62,359 nucleotides of DNA. It comes from Sphingomonadaceae bacterium. GTDB lineage: Bacteria > Pseudomonadota > Alphaproteobacteria > Sphingomonadales > Sphingomonadaceae. Of the stretch, positions 11,449 to 19,734 are shown one piece after another. A program made the translations under genes and the position numbers. The notes beneath the pieces are model-generated. The model did no database searches, had not been told where the DNA came from, and was given only the letters and a program-made list of their open reading frames with translations. The stretch lies in contig CANJBY010000009.1 in assembly GCA_947472735.1 (NCBI GenBank), forward strand, positions 1 through 62,359. Direction: 5' to 3'. How positions within the stretch are numbered: position 1 is the first letter of the stretch; each line of letters starts with the position of its first letter.

Positions 11449-11841
11449 TCAATCAGCAGCCAAGGCCGCCGCAAGGTCATTGCGGATTTCCCGCAGGTAC
11501 CGCAGCAGTTGATCGTTGCCCGGCGGCGCTGCTGGTGGAGCGGCCATCGAAACTTCCGGACTGCGCCGATCGTCACCGCCGATCGCCAGCCGCGCGCCAC
11601 GCAGGGTATAGCCTTCGCGGTGGACGAGTTGGTCAATCCGTTGGACCAGTTTCACGTCCTCAGGACGGTAATAGCGCCGCCCTCCGCTGCGCTTTACCGG
11701 CTTCAGCTGGGGGATCTGCTCCTCCCAATAGCGCAGCACGTGCTGGCGGATACCCAGAGCCTTCGCTACCTCGCCGATCGTGCGGAACGCGTCAGGCGCC
11801 TTGCGGTCGGTGAGCAGGTCGGGAAGTTCGGTCCCGCTCAT
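11449..11841 (-). CDS. MerR family transcriptional regulator
   Basis: This 130-residue protein has a MerR-type winged helix: [48 protein letters not shown] split as helix-turn-helix plus wing, then [13 protein letters not shown]. The rest is a short helical tail rich in Ala and Pro with no clear ligand domain and no conserved metal-binding Cys. It is the last gene after ihfA and overlaps it by ATGA, an arrangement often seen in alphaproteobacteria. Its targets are unknown. Confidence 0.9.
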   Translation of the reverse strand: MSGTELPDLLTDRKAPDAFRTIGEVAKALGIRQHVLRYWEEQIPQLKPVKRSGGRRYYRPEDVKLVQRIDQLVHREGYTLRGARLAIGGDDRRSPEVSMAAPPAAPPGNDQLLRYLREIRNDLAAALAAD

Positions 11842-12134
11842 TTCCCGGCGATGCGGTCCTTGAGCATCTGGCTCGCGCGGAAGGTCAACACCCGCCGCGA
11901 TGTAATCGGGACTTCCACGCCGGTTTTGGGATTGCGCCCCACGCGTTCGGTCTTGTCGCGAAGCAGAAAAGTGCCGAAGCCCGAAATCTTGACGTTTTCG
12001 CCATCGGTCAGCGCCTCGCTCACATGCGAGAGTATCGATTCCACCATGCCGAGTGATTCCGAGCGTGATAGACCGAGCTTGCGATTGATGGCATCCGCCA
12101 AGTCCGCGCGTGTCAATGTGCTCATGGAGCGCAT
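11838..12134 (-). CDS. ihfA: Integration host factor, alpha subunit
   Basis: This 98-residue HU/IHF-fold protein bends DNA as a dimer with IhfB. The sequence shows [43 protein letters not shown] and the beta-arm [19 protein letters not shown] with the following Pro is the intercalating arm tip. Starts at 12137, 12134 and 12125 are possible; AAGGAG lies 1, 4 and 13 bases before them, so 12134 is a compromise. The gene is followed by merR with a 4-nt overlap and is preceded by fabH on the same strand after about 115 bases that hold a good promoter. Confidence 0.93.
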   Translation of the reverse strand: MRSMSTLTRADLADAINRKLGLSRSESLGMVESILSHVSEALTDGENVKISGFGTFLLRDKTERVGRNPKTGVEVPITSRRVLTFRASQMLKDRIAGK

Positions 12135-12177
12135 CATGCTCCTTTCCCCCTTAGTTGGCGACCCCCCACCGAATCGG

Positions 12178-12205
12178 AGCATACCCTTGCGGCGCAAAAA
12201 CGCAA
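12178..12205 (-). promoter_or_regulatory. Candidate sigma-70 promoter of ihfA
   Basis: On the minus strand TTGCGT is followed after 16 bases by TATGCT, 44-71 bases upstream of the ihfA start. The spacer and -10 box are close to consensus. Confidence 0.5.
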
Positions 12206-12250
12206 TCCAAAGCATTGAAGCAATAGGATTGCCCTGTCCGGCGACACAAT

Positions 12251-13222
12251 TCAGATGCGGATCAGGCTTGCGCCCCAGGTGAACCCGCCGCCCATCGCCT
12301 CAAGCATGACCATGTGGCCCGGCTGAATGCGCCCGTCGCGTATCGCAGTATCAAGTGCGAGCGGGACCGAGGCGGCGGAGGTATTGGCGTGCTGGTCGAC
12401 AGTTATCACCACTTTCTCGGGTGGCAGGTCGAGCTTGCGCGCGGTCGCGTCAAGGATGCGGGCATTGGCCTGGTGCGGCACCACCCAATCGATCTGGTCA
12501 GCAGTCAGGCCGGTGTCGTCGAGCACTTCCCGCAGCACGTCGGCAAGGTTGGTCACGGCGTGGCGGAATACTTCGCGCCCTTTCATCCGCACCTTTCCGA
12601 CCGTGCCGGTGGTGGACGGGCCGCCGTCGACATAGAGCAGGCAGGCGTGCGCGCCATCAGCGTGCAGCCGCGTTGCCAGAATGCCCGGCGCATCGGCTTC
12701 GTCGCTGTCCCGTGCTTCCAGAACCACAGCCCCGGCTCCATCGCCGAAGAGCACGCAGGTGGTGCGGTCGTCCCAGTCGAGAATGCGGCTGAAGGTTTCC
12801 GCACCGATCACCAGAGCCCGCTTGGCCATGCCGGTGCGCAGCATCGAATCCGCCACCCCGAGAGCATAGAGAAAGCCCGAACACACGGCGGAAACATCGA
12901 ACGCGATCCCGCCGTTGCAGCCTAGCGCGTGCTGCACGATCGTGGCGGTCGCCGGAAAGGTCTGGTCAGGGGTGGCCGTGGCGAGCACGATCAGATCGAT
13001 TTTCGCCGCGTCCAGCCCGGCCGCGATCAGCGCCTTGCGGGCCGCTTCCGTCGCGAGGGTCGAGGTGGTCTCCCCTTCCCCGGCGATGTAGCGGTTGCGG
13101 ATACCCGTTCGCTCGACGATCCACTCGTCGCTGGTATCGACCATTTGCGCCATTTCCGCATTGGAAACAGCGCGCTTGGGCAAAGCGGATCCGGTACCCG
13201 TGAGAACCGAGCGAATGGTCAC
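12251..13222 (-). CDS. fabH: Beta-ketoacyl-ACP synthase III
   Basis: This 323-residue enzyme starts fatty-acid synthesis by condensing acetyl-CoA with malonyl-ACP. The Cys-His-Asn triad is visible: Cys114 in DVSAVCSGF, His in [10 protein letters not shown] and Asn in [10 protein letters not shown]. The opening [16 protein letters not shown] is typical of FabH. It starts inside the plsX stop (4-nt overlap, 13219-13222), so it is coupled to plsX in the lipid-synthesis operon rpmF-plsX-fabH. Confidence 0.97.
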   Translation of the reverse strand: MTIRSVLTGTGSALPKRAVSNAEMAQMVDTSDEWIVERTGIRNRYIAGEGETTSTLATEAARKALIAAGLDAAKIDLIVLATATPDQTFPATATIVQHALGCNGGIAFDVSAVCSGFLYALGVADSMLRTGMAKRALVIGAETFSRILDWDDRTTCVLFGDGAGAVVLEARDSDEADAPGILATRLHADGAHACLLYVDGGPSTTGTVGKVRMKGREVFRHAVTNLADVLREVLDDTGLTADQIDWVVPHQANARILDATARKLDLPPEKVVITVDQHANTSAASVPLALDTAIRDGRIQPGHMVMLEAMGGGFTWGASLIRI

Positions 13223-14274
13223 GCCGCGGCCTCCACGCCATTCGCCGTGCCATTGGCGGCGATGCTGGCGAGATCCGCGGTGATCCGTTCGATCAGATTT
13301 TCCTCCAGCAACCGCGCGGTTACCGCCACCGCATTGGCCACGCCGACGGCGCTAGCGCTGCCGTGGCTTTTGACCACCACGCCGTTGAGGCCGAGGAAGA
13401 TGGCGCCGTTGTGGTTGTTGGGATCGAGATGGTGCTTGAGCAGCTCGGTGGCCGGGCGCGAGATCAGGAATCCGATCTTCGAGCGCAGTGAACTGGCGAA
13501 ACTGCGGCGCAGCAAGTCGGCCACGAAGCGGGCGGTCCCCTCGATCGACTTGAGGGCGATGTTGCCGGAGAACCCGTCGCTCACCACCACGTCGACTTCG
13601 CCGCGGTTGATCTTGTCGGCCTCGACGAAGCCATCGAACTGCATCGCCAACCTGTCCGTCGCAGCCTTGAGGGCCGCGGCTGCATCGCGGAGCGCATCGG
13701 TGCCCTTGGTTTCCTCGGTGCCGATGTTGAGCAAACGCACTCGCGGCGCTTCGAGCCCGCTGACGATCCGCGCGTAGGCCGCTCCCATGACGGCGAACTG
13801 CAGCAGGTTGCGCGCATCGCAATCGGTGTTGGCGCCCAGATCGAGCATCACCACGTCATTCGCACCGAGCGTCGGCATGATGGCGGCGAGTGCCGGACGG
13901 TCAATTCCCGGCATGGTGCGCAGTGCGAGCTTGGCTATGGCCATGAGCGCGCCGGTATTGCCGGCACTGACAGCAGCCCCGGCATCGCCAGTTTTTACCG
14001 CGTTGATGGCCATGCCCATCGACGTGGTCTTAGCTCTACGCATGGCCTGGCTCGGCTTGTCCTCGCCAGTGATGACGTCGTTGGAATGGAGAATGTCGGA
14101 GGCAGCGCGCAGGTTCGGGTGGTTTTCGAGCGCGGCCTTGATCCGCGTTTCGTCGCCCACCAGCAGGAACTTGAAGCGATCGTGACGGCGACGCGCCAAA
14201 GCGGCGCCTTCCACCATCACGCGCACACCTTCGTCACCGCCCATCGCGTCGACAGCGATACGCGGCAAGCTCAT
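13219..14274 (-). CDS. plsX: Phosphate acyltransferase PlsX
   Basis: This 351-residue enzyme makes acyl-phosphate from acyl-ACP, the first step of phospholipid synthesis by the PlsX/PlsY route. It begins with [21 protein letters not shown] and has [27 protein letters not shown] cut into the conserved glycine-rich segments, then [11 protein letters not shown] and [15 protein letters not shown]. It follows rpmF by about 30 bases and overlaps fabH by four. Confidence 0.97.
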   Translation of the reverse strand: MSLPRIAVDAMGGDEGVRVMVEGAALARRRHDRFKFLLVGDETRIKAALENHPNLRAASDILHSNDVITGEDKPSQAMRRAKTTSMGMAINAVKTGDAGAAVSAGNTGALMAIAKLALRTMPGIDRPALAAIMPTLGANDVVMLDLGANTDCDARNLLQFAVMGAAYARIVSGLEAPRVRLLNIGTEETKGTDALRDAAAALKAATDRLAMQFDGFVEADKINRGEVDVVVSDGFSGNIALKSIEGTARFVADLLRRSFASSLRSKIGFLISRPATELLKHHLDPNNHNGAIFLGLNGVVVKSHGSASAVGVANAVAVTARLLEENLIERITADLASIAANGTANGVEAAA

Positions 14275-14305
14275 GCGCGAATCCCCCTTGATTTCGGGAT
14301 TGGGC

Positions 14306-14485
14306 TCAGAGCCCTACCGCGATGATCTCGCGACCGTTGTAATGACCGCAGGCCGCGCACAGGTTGTGCGGGCGCTTCAGTTCACCACAGTTGGAGCATT
14401 CATGGAACGCTGCCACTGTCAGGGCATCGTGACTGCGGCGCATGCCCCGACGTGAAGGGGACGTTTTTCTTTTGGGGACAGCCAT
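14306..14485 (-). CDS. rpmF: 50S ribosomal protein L32
   Basis: This 59-residue protein of the large ribosomal subunit is easily missed because of its size. It begins [20 protein letters not shown] and has the zinc-ribbon pattern C-x2-C (CSNCG) and C-x2-C (CAACG) with the conserved HNLC between them, ending GREIIAVGL. Start ATG is at 14485 and TGA at 14306. It heads the classic rpmF-plsX-fabH operon, and a good promoter lies about 80-110 bases upstream. Confidence 0.96.
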   Translation of the reverse strand: MAVPKRKTSPSRRGMRRSHDALTVAAFHECSNCGELKRPHNLCAACGHYNGREIIAVGL

Positions 14486-14565
14486 CTCGGCACCTGTTCC
14501 TGCAAATTCAGTTTGAAACCTGAAACCGCCCGAAACACAGGAGCTCCGGCGGCGATGAAGGCGCG

Positions 14566-14593
14566 CCTATAGCGATTTCCACACAGGTTGCAA
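14566..14593 (-). promoter_or_regulatory. Candidate sigma-70 promoter of rpmF-plsX-fabH
   Basis: On the minus strand TTGCAA, a 16-base spacer and TATAGG are found 81-108 bases upstream of the rpmF start. Both boxes are close to consensus. Confidence 0.55.
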
Positions 14594-14642
14594 CCCGTCG
14601 CCACCCGTAGCATGCTGCATCCGGACTTCGGGGGAGAATTCC

Positions 14643-15032
14643 ATGTTGCTGCCTACCACGCTTTGCCTCACCGCCGCCGCACTTGTGATAAATTTCTGGC
14701 TGGGAATGCGTATAGCCGGGCTGCGGCAGGCGAAAGGCATATCAGTCGGCGATGGCGGAGACGAGCTGATCGGCCGCCGGATGCGAGCACAGCTCAATTT
14801 CGTCGAGCAGGTGCCACTGACCTTGCTGATGATCGGCTTGCTGGAAGTCGCCGGCAAGGGCGGCGCGTGGCTGGCCCCGGCCGGCGGCGTGTTCATGCTC
14901 GGCCGCATTGCTCACGCGATCGGCATGGACGGCAGTTTCAAACTGGGTCGCCCGATCGGCATGTTCCTGGGCCTGTTCCTGCACATCGCGCTGGTCGTGG
15001 TTGCCATCATGGCTGCGCTCGGCCGGTACTAG
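14643..15032 (+). CDS. MAPEG family membrane protein
   Basis: This 129-residue protein has four hydrophobic helices (about residues 3-22, 57-70, 76-92 and 104-127) and the MAPEG pattern RRMRAQLNFVEQVPLTLLMIGLLE followed by GRIAHAIGM. MAPEG proteins are integral-membrane enzymes of glutathione or eicosanoid metabolism; bacterial members mostly have unknown substrates. It is divergent from rpmF and overlaps the convergent MBL hydrolase by four bases at its end. Confidence 0.9.
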   Translation: MLLPTTLCLTAAALVINFWLGMRIAGLRQAKGISVGDGGDELIGRRMRAQLNFVEQVPLTLLMIGLLEVAGKGGAWLAPAGGVFMLGRIAHAIGMDGSFKLGRPIGMFLGLFLHIALVVVAIMAALGRY

Positions 15033-15694
15033 CCGAAGCGCTTGTCCCCCACGAACGGATTGGTCAGGCGTTCATGGCCGAACGTGCTGGTTGGTCCGTG
15101 GCCGGGGACGAAAGTGATGTCGTCCCCCAGCGGCCAGAGCTTGCCGGTGATCGAATCGAGCAGCTGCTGGTGGTTTCCGCGCGGGAAATCAGTCCGCCCG
15201 ATTGAGCCCGCGAACAGCACATCCCCGACGAAAGCAAAGCGCGAGGGGCTATGGACGAAAACCACGTGGCCCGGCGTGTGGCCAGGGCAGTGCACCACGT
15301 CGAGCGTCAGTTCGCCAACTGTCACCTGGTCGCCATCGGACAGCCAGCGATCAGGCTCGAAGCTTTCGCCTTCAAGCCCGTAACGCTTGGAGGGATCGTC
15401 CAGCGTCTCGATCCAGAAGCGGTCCTCCTCATGCGGCCCCTCGATCGGTACGCCAAGGTCGCGCGCCAGCACTCCGGTCATGCCGCAATGGTCCATGTGA
15501 CCGTGCGTGACGAGCAGCTTCTCGATCGTCACGCCCGAGCGCTCGACCGCCAGCTTGAGCTTGCCGAGATCGCCGCCCGGATCAATGAACGCCCCGCGCA
15601 TGGTCTTCGTGCACCAGATGAGCGTGCAATTCTGTTCGAAGGCGGTCACCGGAATGATCGCGGCGCGCATCGGGATCTGGGACTGATCGGTCAT
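15029..15694 (-). CDS. MBL-fold metallo-hydrolase (glyoxalase II-like)
   Basis: This 221-residue protein has the metallo-beta-lactamase metal motif THGHMDH (His64, His66, Asp68, His69), a third His in CPGHTPGHV, Asp in FVGDVLFAGSIGRTDF, and a last His in FVPGHGP. This order fits the hydroxyacylglutathione-hydrolase-like or YcbL group, a cytoplasmic thioester hydrolase. I chose the start at 15694 (MTDQSQIP). An in-frame start 54 bases upstream would run into the S24 gene. It lies 33 bases after that gene on the same strand. Confidence 0.9.
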   Translation of the reverse strand: MTDQSQIPMRAAIIPVTAFEQNCTLIWCTKTMRGAFIDPGGDLGKLKLAVERSGVTIEKLLVTHGHMDHCGMTGVLARDLGVPIEGPHEEDRFWIETLDDPSKRYGLEGESFEPDRWLSDGDQVTVGELTLDVVHCPGHTPGHVVFVHSPSRFAFVGDVLFAGSIGRTDFPRGNHQQLLDSITGKLWPLGDDITFVPGHGPTSTFGHERLTNPFVGDKRFG

Positions 15695-15726
15695 TTCGGG
15701 GAAATGGATGCTCGAGCGGCGGAAGT

Positions 15727-16377
15727 CTAGAGCCGCCCGCTCTTCCACACTACCCGGCCGATCACCTGCGCCTCGCCCGGGCCCACATCAATCGCGCGGT
15801 AGGCCGGGTTGTCGCTGACCAGGGCGATGCGCCCTGCCCGACCGGTGTCGAGCCGCTTGACCAGCAGCACATCGTCCAGCCGTACCACGTGAATCCCGTC
15901 GCGCAGCGGACGCGGGGTCCGGTCGACAAGGATTTCATCGCCATCGCGCAAGGTCGGCTCCATCGAATCCCCCTGCACTGCGATCGCCGTCAGCATCGCC
16001 GGATCGAAGCCCTGCCCGCGCAGCCAGCGGGACGAGAAGCGGAAGGCGCCAATTGGCTGCTCCCCTGCCGCTTCGGCACCGGGACCAGCGGAAGCGCCCA
16101 GCGCAAGGCGCGGAACGTCAATCCAGTCGGCGCTGCGGGAAATTCCATCCGCAATGGAGGAATTTTCCTCCGGTGCCCCTAATTCCGATTCGGCAACGCC
16201 AAGGAAACGGGCCAGTGTGCCGCGATCGAGCTCTTCCAGCTTGCGCGGACTACCTTTGCGCACAAACTGCTGCAAATAGGTGGAATTACGCCCGATAAGT
16301 GCCGAGAGCTGGGCAAGGCTAACCCCTCTTGCAGTGGCAAGATCGATGAGACGAACGCGGGGATCGGCGGCAACCAT
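15727..16377 (-). CDS. S24 (LexA-like) peptidase/repressor with N-terminal HTH
   Basis: This 216-residue protein joins an N-terminal DNA-binding domain (about 7-62, SLAQLSALIGRNSTYLQQFV) to a C-terminal S24 self-cleaving domain. The catalytic Ser138 is in QGDSMEPTLRDGD and Lys174 in LLVKRLD. The linker has ASAGPG, with Ala97-Gly98 as likely cleavage bond. The design is that of a phage C-type or LexA-like repressor that is cut when RecA is activated. It is divergent from two small genes, and the 97-base spacer holds a GAAC-N7-GAAC direct repeat, the alphaproteobacterial SOS operator type. It is not LexA itself, whose HTH differs. Targets likely include its own promoter. Confidence 0.88.
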   Translation of the reverse strand: MVAADPRVRLIDLATARGVSLAQLSALIGRNSTYLQQFVRKGSPRKLEELDRGTLARFLGVAESELGAPEENSSIADGISRSADWIDVPRLALGASAGPGAEAAGEQPIGAFRFSSRWLRGQGFDPAMLTAIAVQGDSMEPTLRDGDEILVDRTPRPLRDGIHVVRLDDVLLVKRLDTGRAGRIALVSDNPAYRAIDVGPGEAQVIGRVVWKSGRL

Positions 16378-16427
16378 GAATTCTGTCTACCTGAAGGATT
16401 TTTCCTAGACAAGTAGGATTTGGATGG

Positions 16428-16442
16428 GAACATAAAGCGAAC
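16428..16442. promoter_or_regulatory. SOS-type operator GAAC-N7-GAAC
   Basis: The direct repeat GAAC-ATAAAGC-GAAC reads GTTC-N7-GTTC on the other strand, the LexA box known from Alphaproteobacteria. A third inverted half-site GTTC follows at 16446-16449, making GAAC-ATT-GTTC. The box lies 51 bases before the S24 repressor start and 33 bases before the small GTG-start gene, in the divergent promoter region. Confidence 0.7.
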
Positions 16443-16474
16443 ATTGTTCCACCGATTCGCCTGGGAGGTGCCAA

Positions 16475-16663
16475 GTGCTGATACGACAGATCGAGAAATT
16501 TCTCCGAGAAACGGACATGCCCTGGACCAGATTCGGGCGCCTCTCGGTCCACGATCCGCGCTTCGTGGAAGACTTGCGCAACGGACGCACACCCCGCCCC
16601 GAAACCGAATCCCGCGTCCGCCAATTCATTGCCGCTTACCAGGAGGACACCCATGCTGCTTGA
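16475..16663 (+). CDS. Small stand-alone HTH-like protein
   Basis: This 62-residue protein starts at a GTG with GGGAGGT eight bases upstream. It has one helical domain: TRFGRLSVHDPRFVEDLRNG, then PETESRVRQFIAAY. The same pattern (TxFGRxxVxD...L..G...T...V..(F/Y)IA) forms the N-terminal region (about residues 22-66) of the large methyltransferase-like protein encoded at 45307-46707, so this is a free-standing copy of that domain. It looks like a small helix-turn-helix fold. It overlaps the next gene by 11 bases and sits next to the SOS-type box. Confidence 0.72.
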   Translation: MLIRQIEKFLRETDMPWTRFGRLSVHDPRFVEDLRNGRTPRPETESRVRQFIAAYQEDTHAA

Positions 16664-17018
16664 TCCGGCAACCCCACCTCAACTCAAGCGCCGCCATCGC
16701 AGCGGTCGCAGCCCGTGGATGCAGCTGCTGGCTTCAGTGCTTGAACTGGCCGGAACCCAGGCCGGCCTCCTGCGGCACGCCGAACGCCCATGGGCCAGCG
16801 CCACCTTCACTGGATCGCGTCACACCCTGGCGCTGGTATTCGCCGGCGACGGGGCTGAGGAAGCCGCGGAGCAATTCATCGAGGCCGTGGGCGAGCACGA
16901 GTTCGTGATTCACGGCCAACTCGTCGCCGACGCCTCCATCGTCGCGGTCGACCAGGTGGTCCTGCCCGAGCCGCGCATTTGCGTGGAGCTGGAATTGCTA
17001 CTGCTGGACGACTGCTGA
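16653..17018 (+). CDS. Hypothetical protein next to the S24 repressor
   Basis: I do not recognise this 121-residue protein. It has a basic N-terminus (KRRHRSGR), then a mixed alpha/beta pattern with HTLALVFAGDGAEEAAEQFI and a strongly acidic, Leu-rich end. No signal peptide or membrane helix is clear. The ATG at 16653 has AGGAGG seven bases upstream and lies inside the end of the small HTH gene, so the two are co-translated. Under the same divergent region as the S24 gene it may be damage-inducible, which is inference. Confidence 0.65.
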   Translation: MLLDPATPPQLKRRHRSGRSPWMQLLASVLELAGTQAGLLRHAERPWASATFTGSRHTLALVFAGDGAEEAAEQFIEAVGEHEFVIHGQLVADASIVAVDQVVLPEPRICVELELLLLDDC

Positions 17019-17100
17019 ACTGGCCAGCATTGCGTCGATCCACTTGCCAAGCGCCGCGCAACATGGATGCTAGGGCGCAAAGCACGCAATCAAGGGATGC

Positions 17101-17562
17101 ATGGATATGGCAAAGCTTTCGGCCGATGACGAAATGAAAATTCGCGAGCTTTATGCCCGCTATTCCTGGGCGCTCGATACTGGCGATACCGATGGTTACG
17201 TCGCGCTTTACACCGAGGATGCGGAAGCGACCGAAGAAACCAGTTCGGGCACTCTGGAAGTGCGCAAGGGCCGCGAGGAGATCCGCAAGCTGGTGCTCAA
17301 GTTCCACGAACGTCCGGACTTTCCGGGGCATCAACACCAGATGGGACAATTCATTTACGAGCCCGATCCCAAAGGCCGGCCCGATCACTGGCAAGTGCGC
17401 AGTTATGCCTGGGCCACGATCAACCGACCGCCCGCGCCGCCCCATCTCCACTGGTGCGGACACGTCCGCGATGTGGTTGCTAAAGTGGATGGGCGCTGGC
17501 TGATTGCAGAGAAGGACATCATGGGCTGGACAGGCAAGGTCCTGGAGCGGTTCGACCGCTAG
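17101..17562 (+). CDS. NTF2-like / SnoaL-like protein
   Basis: This 153-residue protein has the cone-shaped NTF2-like fold pattern: a first helix EMKIRELYARYSWALDTGD, a strand YVALYTEDAEATE, GREEIRKLVLKFHE and a last strand GRWLIAEKDIMGW. Such proteins are isomerases, dehydratases or subunits of ring-hydroxylating systems. It stands in front of the catabolic gene run on the same strand, so it may act in that pathway. An ATG two codons later is also possible. Confidence 0.85.
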   Translation: MDMAKLSADDEMKIRELYARYSWALDTGDTDGYVALYTEDAEATEETSSGTLEVRKGREEIRKLVLKFHERPDFPGHQHQMGQFIYEPDPKGRPDHWQVRSYAWATINRPPAPPHLHWCGHVRDVVAKVDGRWLIAEKDIMGWTGKVLERFDR

Positions 17563-17580
17563 ACTGGGCGGACTGATCCT

Positions 17581-17594
17581 TTTCCGGCCGGAAA
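17581..17594. promoter_or_regulatory. 14-bp perfect palindrome upstream of the catabolic operon
   Basis: TTTCCGGCCGGAAA is self-complementary and lies 82 bases before the start of the lactonase gene, in a 113-base spacer. It may be a regulator site; a chance palindrome cannot be excluded. Confidence 0.35.
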
Positions 17595-17675
17595 GAGTTC
17601 ATGCCGCCAAGGCGATTGCGCCGGGCGGCGATCCGGGTCTAGTTTGGTCCCGGTAACAGACACGGGGGATGGAAA

Positions 17676-18608
17676 TTGTTCGCTGCACCGCCCGAGGCCG
17701 AGGCAAGCGTCTTTGCTACCATTCCGGAACACTTCTTCAAGACCGGCAGCAATCGCTGGATCGACATCCAACTGCGCGGCGCCCCTGCCCCGGCGTTTCT
17801 CGAAGGTCCGGCGTTCGACCGGGAGGGCAACCTGTGGGTTGTCGACATCCCGTGGGGCCGGCTGTTCAAGGTTTCCCCAACCGGCGAGGTGGAATGCTCG
17901 TTCGAATATGATGGCAACCCCAACGGCCTCGCCTTTCACCAGGATGGCCGGTTGTTCATTGCCGATGCCAAGCGGGGGATCATCGCTTTCGATCCCGGGA
18001 CCGGAACGCTCGAGACGGTGATCGACAACGTCTTGCTCCAGCCACTGCGCGGAGTGAACGACCTGACTTTTGCCAGCAACGGCGATCTCTATTTTACCGA
18101 TCAGGGGCAATCGGGGCTGCACGACCCGACCGGGCGCGTCTTTCGCTTGCGGGCCGACGGGCGGCTGGAATGCCTGATGAGCAATGTGCCAAGCCCTAAC
18201 GGACTGGTGCTTAATCCGGCCGAGACGATCCTCTACCTGGCCGTGACCCGTGATAACGCCGTGTGGCGCTTGCCGCTGCTGGACGATGGTCTGGTGACCA
18301 AGGTCGGAGTTTTCATCCAGTTGTCGGGCGGGATGGGGCCGGACGGTCTGGCGATGGGCGAAGACGGCGGGATCGTGGTCTGCCATACCGGGCTCGGCTC
18401 GATCTGGCATTTCAGCCCGCTGGGTGAACCGGTGCTCCGCATCCGCGCGCCGCACGGCACCCACACCACCAACTGCGCCTTTGGAGGGCCGGACGGCCGA
18501 CGCCTGTTCATAACCGAGGGCGCGAATATCCTTTGTGCCGACCTGCCGGTCCGCGGCAATCCGCTGTTTTCGCACCTTCTTTCCGGAGTAGCAGCGAATG
18601 CGCGCTGA
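17676..18608 (+). CDS. SMP-30/gluconolactonase family lactonase
   Basis: This 310-residue six-bladed beta-propeller probably opens a lactone to a hydroxy acid. Typical pieces are FLEGPAFDREGNLWVVDI, which includes the metal-binding Glu of the family, GNPNGLAFHQDGRLFIAD, PLRGVNDLTFASNGDLYFTDQG with the metal-binding Asn, and MGPDGLAMGEDGGI. The start is a TTG at 17676, after GGGGGATGGA; the ATG at 17669 is in another frame. It has no signal peptide, so it acts in the cytoplasm. Its end overlaps the FMN dehydrogenase start by 11 bases, which places it in the same operon. Confidence 0.9.
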   Translation: MFAAPPEAEASVFATIPEHFFKTGSNRWIDIQLRGAPAPAFLEGPAFDREGNLWVVDIPWGRLFKVSPTGEVECSFEYDGNPNGLAFHQDGRLFIADAKRGIIAFDPGTGTLETVIDNVLLQPLRGVNDLTFASNGDLYFTDQGQSGLHDPTGRVFRLRADGRLECLMSNVPSPNGLVLNPAETILYLAVTRDNAVWRLPLLDDGLVTKVGVFIQLSGGMGPDGLAMGEDGGIVVCHTGLGSIWHFSPLGEPVLRIRAPHGTHTTNCAFGGPDGRRLFITEGANILCADLPVRGNPLFSHLLSGVAANAR

Positions 18609-19734
18609 CCAGGCCATCAATCTCGAAGACTTCAAGCAAGCGGCGCGGCGCTATCTCCCGCGGATGATCTTCGATTACATCGAAGGCGCGGCCGAGGACG
18701 AATTGGCCCTCGCGCGAAATCGAACCGCGTTCGAGACGATCGAGCTGGTTCCCCGCTTTCTGTGCGACGTCTCGACAATCGATCAGTCAGCAGCGCTGAT
18801 GGGTAACGTCCACGCATTCCCCGTGGGCATCGCTCCCACGGGAATGGCCGCGATCACCCGATGCGATGCCGACCTGCTCCTGGCTGAAGTCGCGCACGCT
18901 GCCGGAGTCCCCTTCATCCTCTCCGGTGCCAGCAATTCCGCAATGGAGAAGATCGCGGCAATCGCTCCCTCAGCGTGGTACCAGATCTATGTCCCGAAGC
19001 GCGAGGATATCCGCCGTGATCAAATCCGGCGAGTTGCCGATGCCGGGCTGGGGACTCTGGTCTTCACGGTCGATATCCCGATCTATTCCAAGCGCGAGCG
19101 CGACATCAGAAGCGGCTGGGTGCGACCCTATACGCCTAGCTGGGGTTCGAAAATCGAGGCGCTGCGCCATCCGCGGTGGCTGCTCAATTACCTGCGGACC
19201 GGCATTCCGACGCTGGAGAACTGGCTGCCCTATTGCCCGCCGGGCTCGGGACCGATGGACGTTACGGGCTTTTTCGCCGAGCAGGCTTTCGCGGTGCAGA
19301 CCTGGGACTTGCTGCGCGACATGCGCGACCAGTTCAAGGGCAGACTTGTGGTCAAGGGCATTCTCAGCGCCGAGGATGCGGCCATGGCGGTGGAAGCCGG
19401 AGTCGATGGAATCATTGTCTCAAACCACGGCGGTCGGCAGTTCGACAAGGGGCCGGCGGCGCTGACCGTGTTGCCGGGGATCTGCGATGCCGTCGCAGGG
19501 CGCGTCCCGGTCATGATCGACAGCGGCATCAACCGCGGCTCTGATGTCGTCGCAGCATTGTGCCTTGGCGCCAGCTTCGCCTTCGTCGGACGCGCCACGC
19601 TTTATGCCGTCGCCAGTCACGGTCGCGAAGGGGTTACGCGCGCGCTCGACATCCTGAGGCAAGAAATCCACCTTGCGATGGCTTCGATCGGCTGCATCAG
19701 GTTGTCACAGCTCGATCGCAGCTACCTGCGATGA
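18598..19734 (+). CDS. FMN-dependent alpha-hydroxy-acid dehydrogenase/oxidase
   Basis: This 378-residue TIM-barrel flavoprotein oxidises a 2-hydroxy acid to a 2-oxo acid (lactate dehydrogenase LldD, mandelate dehydrogenase and glycolate oxidase family). The start DFKQAARRYLPRMIFDYIEGAAEDE is typical. The substrate-binding YQIY is at 128-131, Lys253 binds FMN, and the catalytic His277 and Arg280 are in SNHGGRQ. GINRGSDVVAALCLGASFAFVGRA binds the phosphate. It is coupled at both ends to the lactonase and the reductase, so a lactone-to-hydroxy-acid-to-oxo-acid order is likely. The substrate is not known. Confidence 0.93.
   Translation: MRADQAINLEDFKQAARRYLPRMIFDYIEGAAEDELALARNRTAFETIELVPRFLCDVSTIDQSAALMGNVHAFPVGIAPTGMAAITRCDADLLLAEVAHAAGVPFILSGASNSAMEKIAAIAPSAWYQIYVPKREDIRRDQIRRVADAGLGTLVFTVDIPIYSKRERDIRSGWVRPYTPSWGSKIEALRHPRWLLNYLRTGIPTLENWLPYCPPGSGPMDVTGFFAEQAFAVQTWDLLRDMRDQFKGRLVVKGILSAEDAAMAVEAGVDGIIVSNHGGRQFDKGPAALTVLPGICDAVAGRVPVMIDSGINRGSDVVAALCLGASFAFVGRATLYAVASHGREGVTRALDILRQEIHLAMASIGCIRLSQLDRSYLR

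Noticed and set aside
15727..16377. Housekeeping LexA
   Set aside because: The S24 domain is similar, but the N-terminal domain is not the LexA winged helix and the cleavage-site context is of the phage-repressor type.
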